64,000 nucleotides of DNA, from the NCBI RefSeq assembly GCF_003293675.1, contig NZ_CP029984.1:496043-560042 (forward strand), given 5' to 3'. Position 1 is the stretch's first letter. Every line of letters starts with the position of its first letter. The notes under the pieces are model-generated. The model was not told the origin of the DNA and ran no database searches. It saw only the letters and a list, made by a program, of their open reading frames with translations. This stretch comes from Gardnerella leopoldii (GTDB taxonomy: Bacteria > Actinomycetota > Actinomycetes > Actinomycetales > Bifidobacteriaceae). The translations under genes were made by a program, and so were the position numbers. This document shows positions 9,202 through 17,851 of the stretch, in pieces.

Positions 9202-11895
9202 ATGTGGAAAATCGCACTAAAACTTATGCGTAAAAGCGTGCGCATGCTAATCGCCTCTGGAATTGCAATTCTTATAGGCAGCATGTTTATGAGCGCTACT
9301 TTGCTTTTTGCAAACAGCGTTGATGACTTGATGGTTCGTAACGCAACAAATGAATTCGGTAGCGCAAATTATGCAATCTCATTTAAAAATCCTAACAGCT
9401 CTCCGAGTAGTGAAATTCATTACAAAGACCTTCATTTAGACAAAATATCGAAGATGCCTGGTATCAACGGTATTCGTAGTGACGATGCGACTGCGCTTGT
9501 AAGAGTGGAAAAAGGTGATAAATCAGTTACAAGTATTGCTTGGTCTAGTGGTTTGTATGGAAATCTTCCTGTTTATAAATCAACAGAAGGTAGAGATCCG
9601 CAAAAAATAGGCGAAATTACGCTTATTAAAAGTATTGCAAAATCAATACATGCAAACATTGGCGATACTATAACTTTGGTTAAAGTAGATGACACTGGCG
9701 GAGATAAAGAAAAATCGTACGATGTTCGTGTGGTTGGTCTTGTAGACGATGGAGAACATTCTCAAATACCAGTTTCAAATCGCGGCACGTATCTTGGTGG
9801 AGTAACGAATGATTTTTGTGCAAAACTCAACAATCTTAAGAATTTTGACAATGAAGTTGTGCAAAGCAAAGTGTACATGAGTATTGATGAATCTAAAATA
9901 AACGATTTATCTCCTAAGATTAACTCTTTGCTTCCTTCGAGATTCTCTCTTATGTCTAGGCATGAAGTTGGCGTAAGAGCTGTTCGAAATGTGTCTAACG
10001 GCACTAATTTTGTAACCATGTTCTTGCTATCTTTTGGTATCCTAGCGTTGCTTATTTCTTCGCTTGTTATAGCAAACACATTTCAAGTTTTGGTTGCTCA
10101 ACGCAGACGCACTCTTGCACTTTTGCGCGTAATCGGCGCACAATCGCACCAGCTTTATGCAGCAGTTTTGCTTGAAGCCGCAATACTTGGAGTTATTTCT
10201 GCGGCTGTTGGCGTGCTTTGCGCAATAGGATTTATGGGCGCAATTAGTAACGTGAATATTAATTCTGGACCGTTATCTAAGATTCCTTTGATTGTTTCAC
10301 TTCCGGCAATTGTGTGGCCAATAGCAATTGGCACGATTGTAACAGTTCTTGCATCTATGAGTGCTGCTCGATCTGCTACAAAAGTAACGCCTATGGAAGC
10401 GCTGCGACCAATGGATTTGATTAAAGATAAGCGTGCAAGCATTATTCGCGCTGTTTTTGGCGTTCTGTTTATTGTTGTAGGTATTTTAGCTACGGCTTTA
10501 AGTGCTACTTCTTTGGCAAGCATGATTGCGGGTAAGTCGCCTACTGCTGGTTCTGACTCTTGGATGACTTTGCTTGGAGCAATGTTTGGTTGTGCGCTTG
10601 TTTTTATTGGCATTATTATTACAGCAACATTCTGGATGCCGTTTGCTATGAAGGCAACTGGAGCAATTATGGCGCTTTGTGGGCCCGCGTCTAAAGTTGC
10701 TAATGCAAACGTGCAAAGAAATCCTAGAAGAGTTGCAGCAACTGGAACAGCTTTGCTTATTGGAGTAACGCTTGTTTCTACAGTAGTAACGGGCGCAATT
10801 TGTGGTAAAGCAACTCTTAAAGGTGTTGTTGATGACCATTACAGTGTTGACATTATTATTCAAGGCAAGAATGTTGATGAATCTTTAGCTGCCGACATTT
10901 CAAAGATTAGTGGAATAAAGCATACTGAGTTGCTTCCTGCAGTTCCTATGACTTTTAAGAACGCTAAGGGCAAAACTGAGTATGCTATGGCAGCTGGAGT
11001 TGATAATGTAAATCAACTTAAAAATGTAATGCACACTGATCTTGATGGCGTTAATATAAACAAAGATTCTGTGCTTTTGCCTAAGTTTAACGAAGAAGGG
11101 GGAGAACCCTTTGAACTTAAAAAAGGAAACCTTAATCTACAAGCTTATGTAGAAAAGTACAGTTCTGGTGAAACAGACAGTGATGATATTACGCCATTTA
11201 CCGGAATGAATACAGACCCGAGTAATAACGATAAGAGCATTACTGTAAAGCAAGTTCAGTTTAAGAAGTATAGGAATGTCAATATATATTCAAGGAATAC
11301 TGCTTTTGTGAGCAAATCTTACTTCAATAACTACCTTAAGCCTACAACGCATATTCTGCTTATTTCGGTAGACTCTAGCAAAGCTAATCTTGTAGATATT
11401 GTTAAGAATATTAGAAATATTACATCTAGCTATGCGGAGGTTATGGCTGGTGGAAGCGTGTTCCAGCGAGCGCAGTGGGAAAGTGCTATCGACGTAATGA
11501 TGATGTTGCTTGTTGGCTTAATAGCAGTAGCTGTTGTGATTGCTTTAATAGGTGTTGCAAACACATTAAGCTTGTCTGTTATTGAGCGAACCAAAGAATC
11601 TGCAACTTTGCGAGCAATCGGCATGACAAGAGGACAGGTTAGAAGATCTCTTGCGTTGGAAGCAACGTTGATTTCCTTAACAAGCACCGTTTCTGGCTTG
11701 ATTGTTGGAACAGCGTTTGGGTGGATTGGATCCTACATGGTGTTTAGCGCAATTGGCAAAGTTCCGTTTGTAATTGATTGGACTATTTACGCGGTTCTTG
11801 CTCTAATCGCTTTGCTTGCAGCGCTTCTTTCCAGCGTTCTTCCAGCTCGTAGAGCAGTAAAGTCTTCGCCAGTAGTTGCGCTCGCGGAGGACTAA
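9202..11895 (+). CDS. FtsX-family ABC transporter permease
   Basis: An 897-residue membrane protein. An N-terminal membrane segment (about residues 15-36) is followed by a large extracytoplasmic MacB-like domain. A first FtsX domain then has three helices (about 265-390) and the conserved segment LALLRVIGAQSHQ. A further membrane pair and a second extracytoplasmic domain follow. A C-terminal FtsX domain has ESATLRAIGMTRGQVRRSLALE and ends RRAVKSSPVVALAED. The double FtsX layout is that of the long actinobacterial permeases. It forms an operon with the preceding ATPase and ends at a strong terminator. The two-component system 2.5 kb downstream could regulate it, but that is inference only. Confidence 0.92.
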   Translation: MWKIALKLMRKSVRMLIASGIAILIGSMFMSATLLFANSVDDLMVRNATNEFGSANYAISFKNPNSSPSSEIHYKDLHLDKISKMPGINGIRSDDATALVRVEKGDKSVTSIAWSSGLYGNLPVYKSTEGRDPQKIGEITLIKSIAKSIHANIGDTITLVKVDDTGGDKEKSYDVRVVGLVDDGEHSQIPVSNRGTYLGGVTNDFCAKLNNLKNFDNEVVQSKVYMSIDESKINDLSPKINSLLPSRFSLMSRHEVGVRAVRNVSNGTNFVTMFLLSFGILALLISSLVIANTFQVLVAQRRRTLALLRVIGAQSHQLYAAVLLEAAILGVISAAVGVLCAIGFMGAISNVNINSGPLSKIPLIVSLPAIVWPIAIGTIVTVLASMSAARSATKVTPMEALRPMDLIKDKRASIIRAVFGVLFIVVGILATALSATSLASMIAGKSPTAGSDSWMTLLGAMFGCALVFIGIIITATFWMPFAMKATGAIMALCGPASKVANANVQRNPRRVAATGTALLIGVTLVSTVVTGAICGKATLKGVVDDHYSVDIIIQGKNVDESLAADISKISGIKHTELLPAVPMTFKNAKGKTEYAMAAGVDNVNQLKNVMHTDLDGVNINKDSVLLPKFNEEGGEPFELKKGNLNLQAYVEKYSSGETDSDDITPFTGMNTDPSNNDKSITVKQVQFKKYRNVNIYSRNTAFVSKSYFNNYLKPTTHILLISVDSSKANLVDIVKNIRNITSSYAEVMAGGSVFQRAQWESAIDVMMMLLVGLIAVAVVIALIGVANTLSLSVIERTKESATLRAIGMTRGQVRRSLALEATLISLTSTVSGLIVGTAFGWIGSYMVFSAIGKVPFVIDWTIYAVLALIALLAALLSSVLPARRAVKSSPVVALAED

Positions 11896-11954
11896 ATTTC
11901 GTAAGAACATATGTGAAAAGATAGTCTGTAGAAGTTAAGTTGCAGAAAAAATAG

Positions 11955-11999
11955 AGATAATGCCGGTATGTAAATTTTACTTATCGGCATTATCTTTTT
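11955..11999 (+). terminator. Terminator of the ABC/FtsX operon
   Basis: A perfect 11-bp stem (AGATAATGCCG at 11955-11965, CGGCATTATCT at 11985-11995) is followed by TTTTC. Confidence 0.9.
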
Positions 12000-12278
12000 C
12001 TTAGGCTTTTTCGACACTCTGAAAAAATTTGTAATATTGTTATTATTTTTTAAAAATTATTGTGTATAACTATTCGAATTATATAATATTATGTGCATAA
12101 TTGGCATTTTTTATTAATGGTCTTCAAAAATAATACGATTATTATTCATTATGACAAGTTTTATCGGAAATATTCCGAATAAATAGCGTTGAAAATGTAT
12201 TTATTCCTTTGTTATGCTCAAGGATGACTGCTGACATAAGTTAGACATGAAGGCCGCTACGAGCAAGGAGTAACAAAT
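12000..12278 (+). promoter_or_regulatory. AT-rich control region of the exported coiled-coil protein gene
   Basis: A candidate promoter has TTGAAA at 12189-12194 and TATGCT at 12213-12218 with 18-bp spacing. A second has TTGTGT at 12060-12065 and TATAAT at 12082-12087 with a 16-bp spacer. Just upstream of the first is the inverted repeat TCGGAA-ATA-TTCCGA (12164-12178), which could be an operator. The Shine-Dalgarno AAGGAG is at 12264-12269. Confidence 0.45.
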
Positions 12279-14324
12279 ATGGTAACGGTCAAGAAAAAAT
12301 CTGCCGCAGCAATCGCAGGATTTGTTTTGTTCCTGCAAGGCCCAATGCCAGCATGGGCGCAAGAAGCTGTTGAGGATGTACAAAATACGCAAGCTCAAAC
12401 AGAGGTGACTGCAAAAGCATCTACTGAAGAAGCAATTGAAAAAGCTGAAGAGCAGGTTCAGCAATTAGAAGCTCAAATTGAAGAGTATAAGAAAAAAGTT
12501 GCAGAATTTGACGATCTTTTAAGTAAAATCTCTGAAACTGAAAAAGGATTTGAAAACGTTGAGAAAGATAAGGAAAAGGAACTTTTAGAAGCTGAAAATG
12601 CATTGAAAATGGATTCCGAAGCCGCAAAAGTAAAAATTGCAGAATTTGAAAAATCCAAAGAAGAAAAGGATAACGAGCTTATTGGATTAAAAGCCGCATA
12701 TGAACTTTTAAAAGAGCAATATGATCATGCAAAATTAGCTCTTGATGCTTTGCAAAGTGACGAAGAAGAAAAAAGTCAAACAAAAGAAAGAGCTGCAGCT
12801 AATATAAAACAATATGAATCACAGATTTCAGATCTTCACAAAGAAGTAGATAATCTTAATGAATCTATTGCAAGTGATTCTGCTCAAATTAAAGAGTATG
12901 ATACAAAAATCGGTGAATTGGAATCCGCATTAGAAAAAGTTGATCCAAACGATGGTGATAATATTTATTCTATAGCGGAGCAGTTTAGAAAAGTCTCTAA
13001 TGATCAAACTTCACTTAGCAAAAAAGTTGAAGAAAATAAGAAACTTGTTGCTGCTAAAGAAAAAACTGTGAAAGAATTAGAAGTTCTTTTCCAGAATGCA
13101 AAGCAAGAATTTGAAAAAGTAAGTGAAGATCTTCAAAAAATTAAAGATCAAATTGATGAGTCTAAAAAAGATGTAGCTAGTAAGCTTGAAGCTTCCAACA
13201 GTAAAGATTCTGAAGTAAAGAAAGCAGAGTCTGAAACAAAGCTTCTTAATAATATTATTGAGAACTATAAGTTAGTTGACGACAAAAAGAAACTAGATGA
13301 AAAAATTAAGTCATTAAGAAATGGCTTTGAAGGCGCTAAAACATTTAAGAACAATCAGATTCAGGAGAGAACTGCGAAAAGTGATTTAAAGAAGCAAGCT
13401 GAGGATTCTTTAAAGGACGCAGAAAAGAATCTTGAGGAAGCTAAAGCTAAAGTTACTATTCTTAAAGCTCAATTGAAGAAGGAAAAAGATCAAAAAGATC
13501 AGCAAAGTGGTAACAGTTCTGCTGGTAATAATGAGGCAAAAGAATCAGGAAAACAGACTGGTCCTACTGCTCCAGCACCTTCTGATTCTAAAAAAGATAA
13601 TGAATCTCAAGAGCATGCTGCTCCAGTCCCTGCACCTCCAGTAGCATCTGCTCCGAAAGTAGCTGCTCCTGCCGAATCCGATACACAATCAAATGCTGCT
13701 TCTGAGGTTCCTAAAGCTAAGGTTCCAGTGCCATCTGTTAATTCTCCGGTTGTGCCGCCAGCTTCTGCGGCTCCAACAGTACCAGTTCCTACTGTTCCTA
13801 CTGTTCCGTCGGCACCTGCTGCTCCTGCAACCCCTGCGGTTCCAGCAGTTCAAGTTGAAAATAATTCAACTCATGTTGTTCCTGCAGCTTCTGCGGTTCC
13901 AGCAGTGCCAAGCTCCAAGCCTTCTGATGCAAATACTCAGAAAGTAGTAGTTCCGGTTGTTGAAATAGTTAAAAAGGTTTCTTCTGCAGCCGAATCTCAT
14001 GCTCCAGCTGCTGCTAATACTTCTTCTTCGCCTGTGACTCCGACAGACAATACTTCAAAAACAAACAAGTCAACCGAATCACAGGTTTCAGAAGAAAACT
14101 CTACGAAGCCTGAAAATAACAAGGGTGATGTTGAGGAAGTTGAAGAAAAGACTCCTGTTGAAAGCAATAAGCCACAAGCTCAAGCTAAAGTTGCAGGCGA
14201 AAACAAGTCTTCTGGTAATATGCTTAGCACTATAATGCTAGGCGTTTTGGGTGCATTAACTATTTCTGGAGCTGCTGCTGCCGGCGTGACTGTTATGCGT
14301 CACCGTCGCCTTCCAAGAGCATAA
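12279..14324 (+). CDS. Large exported coiled-coil, proline/alanine/valine-rich surface protein
   Basis: A 681-residue protein. A signal peptide covers roughly residues 1-28 (basic KKK, hydrophobic core, likely cleavage after PAWA). Residues 40 to about 400 are a Lys/Glu-rich heptad-type coiled coil. Residues 430-600 are a Pro/Ala/Val-rich extended region with VPTVPTVPSAPAAPATPAV-like repeats. Near the C-terminus is a hydrophobic helix (STIMLGVLGALTISGAAAAG) followed by a short basic tail (RHRRLPRA). That tail resembles a wall-sorting anchor, but no LPXTG motif precedes it, so it is more likely a plain membrane anchor. The shape suggests a stalked adhesin or cell-envelope spacer. No specific family is recognised. 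Confidence 0.75.
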   Translation: MVTVKKKSAAAIAGFVLFLQGPMPAWAQEAVEDVQNTQAQTEVTAKASTEEAIEKAEEQVQQLEAQIEEYKKKVAEFDDLLSKISETEKGFENVEKDKEKELLEAENALKMDSEAAKVKIAEFEKSKEEKDNELIGLKAAYELLKEQYDHAKLALDALQSDEEEKSQTKERAAANIKQYESQISDLHKEVDNLNESIASDSAQIKEYDTKIGELESALEKVDPNDGDNIYSIAEQFRKVSNDQTSLSKKVEENKKLVAAKEKTVKELEVLFQNAKQEFEKVSEDLQKIKDQIDESKKDVASKLEASNSKDSEVKKAESETKLLNNIIENYKLVDDKKKLDEKIKSLRNGFEGAKTFKNNQIQERTAKSDLKKQAEDSLKDAEKNLEEAKAKVTILKAQLKKEKDQKDQQSGNSSAGNNEAKESGKQTGPTAPAPSDSKKDNESQEHAAPVPAPPVASAPKVAAPAESDTQSNAASEVPKAKVPVPSVNSPVVPPASAAPTVPVPTVPTVPSAPAAPATPAVPAVQVENNSTHVVPAASAVPAVPSSKPSDANTQKVVVPVVEIVKKVSSAAESHAPAAANTSSSPVTPTDNTSKTNKSTESQVSEENSTKPENNKGDVEEVEEKTPVESNKPQAQAKVAGENKSSGNMLSTIMLGVLGALTISGAAAAGVTVMRHRRLPRA

Positions 14325-14355
14325 ATTAAAAGGCTACTAGGTACGTTGATAATCT

Positions 14356-14400
14356 AAATTGCGGCTATTTGTGTCTATGCATAAACAGCCGCAATTTTAT
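14356..14400. terminator. Bidirectional terminator between convergent genes
   Basis: A perfect 11-bp stem (AAATTGCGGCT at 14356-14366, AGCCGCAATTT at 14387-14397) has T-runs on both sides. It separates the rightward surface-protein gene from the leftward response regulator. Confidence 0.85.
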
Positions 14401-14405
14401 ATTTT

Positions 14406-15188
14406 TTACGGCTTAACTAAGCCATTTTCGTAAGCGAAAACTACAGCTTGAACGCGGTCTCTAGCATCGATTTTTCCTAAAATATGCGCAACATGCGTTT
14501 TTACTGTGGGCAAGCTAATAAATAGTTTGTCAGCAATTTCCTGATTTGAAAGTCCGTGAGCAATTTCAACAAGAACTTCGCGTTCTCTATCAGTAAGTTC
14601 TGGAATAGCAGAATTTTCGTATGTGCAGCTTTGCGTTTCTTGTACATCCGGATTTGTTTGCGCAGTCGAACTTGCCTGTACATCGTAACTTGCTTGTGCG
14701 GTATAATTCGCAGCACTGTTTTCTGTAGTATTTGTTGCTACTTTGCTTTGCTGAATCATAGTTTCAATCAAACGCTTCGTAGCAGTCGGAGCAATAATTG
14801 CGTTTCCTTGATACACTGTTCGTATTGAATTAAGCAAAGTTTCAGGTTCAGTATCTTTCAAAAGGAACCCGGAAGCGCCAGCATGAATTGCAGCCATAAC
14901 ATATTCGTCTAAATCAAAAGTTGTCAGAATAATAATTTTAGTATTTTCGTTAGTTTTTTGCTGCAGAATCTTGCGAGTTGCTTCCAATCCGTCCATTACA
15001 GGCATGCGAACGTCCATAAGAATAATGTCTGGATGATCTCTTTCTGTAATCTCTACTATTTGTTTTCCATTCGCTGCTTGAGCAACAACTTGCATATCTT
15101 GCTGCGAGTTAATTACCATAGCAAATCCTGCACGAACAAGCTCCTGATCGTCTGCTATTGTAACGCGAATTACTCCATTGTTTTCCAT
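14406..15188 (-). CDS. NarL/LuxR-family response regulator
   Basis: A 260-residue two-component response regulator. The receiver domain has acidic residues in IADDQE and the phospho-acceptor Asp59 in ILMDVRMPVMDG. Thr in ILTTFD and Lys in FLLKD complete the active site. The C-terminal LuxR helix-turn-helix is LTDREREVLVEIAHGLSNQEIADKLFISLPTVKTHV, quoted here in part by its limits (about residues 195-250). The linker between the domains (about 150-190) is unusually long and rich in Gln/Thr/Ser/Ala with imperfect DVQ repeats. It lies 18 bp downstream of the histidine kinase gene and is its cognate partner. Confidence 0.93.
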   Translation of the reverse strand: MENNGVIRVTIADDQELVRAGFAMVINSQQDMQVVAQAANGKQIVEITERDHPDIILMDVRMPVMDGLEATRKILQQKTNENTKIIILTTFDLDEYVMAAIHAGASGFLLKDTEPETLLNSIRTVYQGNAIIAPTATKRLIETMIQQSKVATNTTENSAANYTAQASYDVQASSTAQTNPDVQETQSCTYENSAIPELTDREREVLVEIAHGLSNQEIADKLFISLPTVKTHVAHILGKIDARDRVQAVVFAYENGLVKP

Positions 15189-15206
15189 ATTTTCTATAGT
15201 ATCAAC

Positions 15207-17735
15207 TTATTCTTGCTTATTTAATGCACTGTGTTGAATTTGCTCATCGAGCGAGGGAGCAGGGCGAACTGCAATTTCAGTTACATTCGCACCATTATTT
15301 GCTGAATTAACGCTTGATCCTGTTTCTCGCAAAATTCCAAGCAATTTTCGCATATATTTTAGTGCTGAGCGACCTTCATCTCCAATATTTTTGAAAGCTT
15401 TACTAATTTCTTCACTTTGTCCCTGTGATTGCTCTGGGTCTGATGACTTTCGATTTTCTGTATTGTTATTTGCTTTTTCGTATTTATTTAGCATATCAAT
15501 TCCGTTATTTGCGGCATCGATTACTTTATGCAGTGTAACAGCAACTTTTTGCTGAATATTTGAGCTAAGTCGCTGCCTTTCTGCGTTTGCTGCAAGTACT
15601 TCTAGCTGTTTTTGTTCTTGCTCGAGTTCTGTTCTGCGTGTTTTTAGAAGCAATAAATTATTGTCATCGTTTCTTCGGTAATAAGCAAACGCAATAACTG
15701 TAAAACAAATTAACGCAACTGCGAAACCAAAAACTAATCCTACGGATGCCATTTGCATAATGATATAAAAATTAGTCGTGTCTATATTCGATGTAAAGAA
15801 TTGTATTGGAGTTGCATTTTTTGGAATATTTCTTGATGCGATGCCAATTTTTAGTGCAAAAATAGCAGATTCTAAAAGTACTATTGCGCTAATCCATTGC
15901 CATGCGCGCTTTTTGCCGTATAGAACCGCAGCATAAATAATGCTTGGAATGAATAAGTTAGCAAACAAAATATTAGGTAAGAATATTAGCTGTATTGCAG
16001 AAAATATTGCGGCAACAATTGCGCATGTTGTTGGAGATTTTCTACGGAACATAAACGGCACCATGGTTGCAAGAGTAAATACTCTATAAAATATTTCTAA
16101 CGAAAGTGAGTCGAAATATTGTGAAGACATTCCATCTCCAAGAATAAAATCATAAGTTGGCACAAAAAGCATCAGAACAATCCAAGGCGCTGCATAAATA
16201 ATGTCTCCAATAAGCCAATGTTGTTCAAACCATTGTGATACTTTCTCAATCTTATTTTGTGAAGCATTTACTTCTGGAAAAACTTTTGATGAGGTTGGAA
16301 CATTTGCATTTGCCGGTTTTGTTTGCGCTATTGATTGATTATTAATTTTTGCATTCTTATAAGTAACGTTAGGAATACTATTTAATACAGAAGCAGTAGT
16401 ATTTGACGGGTCTGTGCTGTAAGAATATGGAATAAAAGCAACAATACTAAACGTTCCATCGTTTAGTTTCCCGTAATTAAGCGTTCCGTGAAGATTTTCA
16501 ATGCGTTCTTTCATGCCAATTAAGCCATAACCGTTTTTATGCTGCGCATTGCTATTTTGCGTTTGGTTAACTTCGATTTTGTGTATTTCATTTGTAATTT
16601 TTAGTTTTAAACCTTGGTTGTTCCATTCTTCATGAATGTTTACTTTAACGCATTCGCCTGCATGCTTGCGAATATTAGTAAGTGCTTCTTGAATAATTCT
16701 ATATGCTACAGTTTGTGCAGCTTTGTTGAGTTTATGAGAAGAATTTATGCCATCAACAGTATGCCAAAAAATATTATTTGGTGAAGCAATTCGCGCTTGC
16801 TCAATAAGTGATGGCACGTGATTCAAATTTGTGTCGTTAGAAGGTGCATCAGTTAAAGCTTCTAGCAGCCTACGCATGTCGTGAACGGCGCGCTCAGCTT
16901 CATTTTTAATAATATGCATTGTTTTTTTAGCGAGCGAAATATTTTGTGTTGCGGCATAACGGCCGCCATCTGCTTGCACAATAATAATAGAAAGCGTATG
17001 AGCAACAATATCGTGCATATCTCTAGCAATTCTTGCTCGCTCTGCAGTAACAGCAATGTGTTGAGCTTTTCGGCGGTACGCGCGAATAGCGTTATTGTGT
17101 TCTTGCAAAAGTTGAATAGTATGCACATGAGTGCGCTGCCAGTAGCCAATAATAACCGTAATAGTGGTAATAATAATCGCAAAAATTATGGAAGGAATCG
17201 CAAAATTAAGTATATTTGAAACGCAATTTTTTATATTACTGCTATTTATATTTCGTACACTGCAGGTATAACTAGATTTCGAATGATTATTGCCATATAT
17301 TGGTCCCATTACAACATTCCACGATATTAATGCGCAAGATAATATGGTTGTTATGTAAGCTGTAATAACAAAAACTTTCGTATGCGTTGGGTTTCCGCGC
17401 GCAATAGCGTTAACAAGCAGCACGAAACCAAAGAAATCAGCGAAAAGTTGAGCTGGACCAAATATTACTTGCACAATGCAAATAACAATAAAAATAATAG
17501 CCGCCTGTTCAGGCCATATCTTTCTTACTGAAAGTAGTAGTGCAACAACGATATTTGTAAGCGCTACTGTAACCAGCGAACCCTGAGTCAGTAAACCGTC
17601 AACATAGCTTATACTATATCTATTGTTTGAAAGTATAAAAAGAATAAGTGGAATAATACCCCATAATATGTCGTTTAATGTGAGCTCTTTTCGTAAGGAC
17701 TGTATAACACTTTGAAACATATTAGGTACTTTCAT
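15207..17735 (-). CDS. HisKA_3 sensor histidine kinase with a second, degenerate kinase-like half
   Basis: About 842 residues from the ATG at 17735 (numbering below). An earlier in-frame start at 17825 is possible, and no start has a clear ribosome-binding site. The first half has about six membrane segments (20-200) and a DHp helix AERARIARDMHDIVAHTLS with phospho-acceptor His241. A HATPase domain follows (N-box ALTNIRKHAGE, G-box GYGLIGMKERI near 402). The second half repeats the design: another multi-pass membrane domain (about 510-690), then a DHp-like helix AERQRLSSNIQQKVAVTLHK in which Gln728 replaces the histidine. A second DHp helix (DEGRSALKYMRKLLGIL) matches AERAVHDMRRLLEAL of the first half. 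The protein ends with no second ATPase domain. It pairs with the NarL regulator downstream. Confidence 0.88.
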   Translation of the reverse strand: MKVPNMFQSVIQSLRKELTLNDILWGIIPLILFILSNNRYSISYVDGLLTQGSLVTVALTNIVVALLLSVRKIWPEQAAIIFIVICIVQVIFGPAQLFADFFGFVLLVNAIARGNPTHTKVFVITAYITTILSCALISWNVVMGPIYGNNHSKSSYTCSVRNINSSNIKNCVSNILNFAIPSIIFAIIITTITVIIGYWQRTHVHTIQLLQEHNNAIRAYRRKAQHIAVTAERARIARDMHDIVAHTLSIIIVQADGGRYAATQNISLAKKTMHIIKNEAERAVHDMRRLLEALTDAPSNDTNLNHVPSLIEQARIASPNNIFWHTVDGINSSHKLNKAAQTVAYRIIQEALTNIRKHAGECVKVNIHEEWNNQGLKLKITNEIHKIEVNQTQNSNAQHKNGYGLIGMKERIENLHGTLNYGKLNDGTFSIVAFIPYSYSTDPSNTTASVLNSIPNVTYKNAKINNQSIAQTKPANANVPTSSKVFPEVNASQNKIEKVSQWFEQHWLIGDIIYAAPWIVLMLFVPTYDFILGDGMSSQYFDSLSLEIFYRVFTLATMVPFMFRRKSPTTCAIVAAIFSAIQLIFLPNILFANLFIPSIIYAAVLYGKKRAWQWISAIVLLESAIFALKIGIASRNIPKNATPIQFFTSNIDTTNFYIIMQMASVGLVFGFAVALICFTVIAFAYYRRNDDNNLLLLKTRRTELEQEQKQLEVLAANAERQRLSSNIQQKVAVTLHKVIDAANNGIDMLNKYEKANNNTENRKSSDPEQSQGQSEEISKAFKNIGDEGRSALKYMRKLLGILRETGSSVNSANNGANVTEIAVRPAPSLDEQIQHSALNKQE

Positions 17736-17812
17736 AATTACTAGGCTAGTGCATAGCACTTTATAGAACAATCGAACTTGAGTATGATTTATATAAGAAT
17801 GTGTAATTGACA

Positions 17813-17829
17813 TTGCATGTAGCATGCAA
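17813..17829. promoter_or_regulatory. Perfect 17-bp palindrome between divergent kinase and peptidase genes
   Basis: TTGCATG-TAG-CATGCAA is a perfect 7+3+7 inverted repeat. It lies immediately upstream of the prolyl aminopeptidase ribosome-binding site and in the divergent promoter interval. It follows a TTGACA box at 17807-17812. It is a candidate operator for an unidentified regulator. Confidence 0.5.
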
Positions 17830-17851
17830 GAGTACAGAAAGGGAGTGCGAA

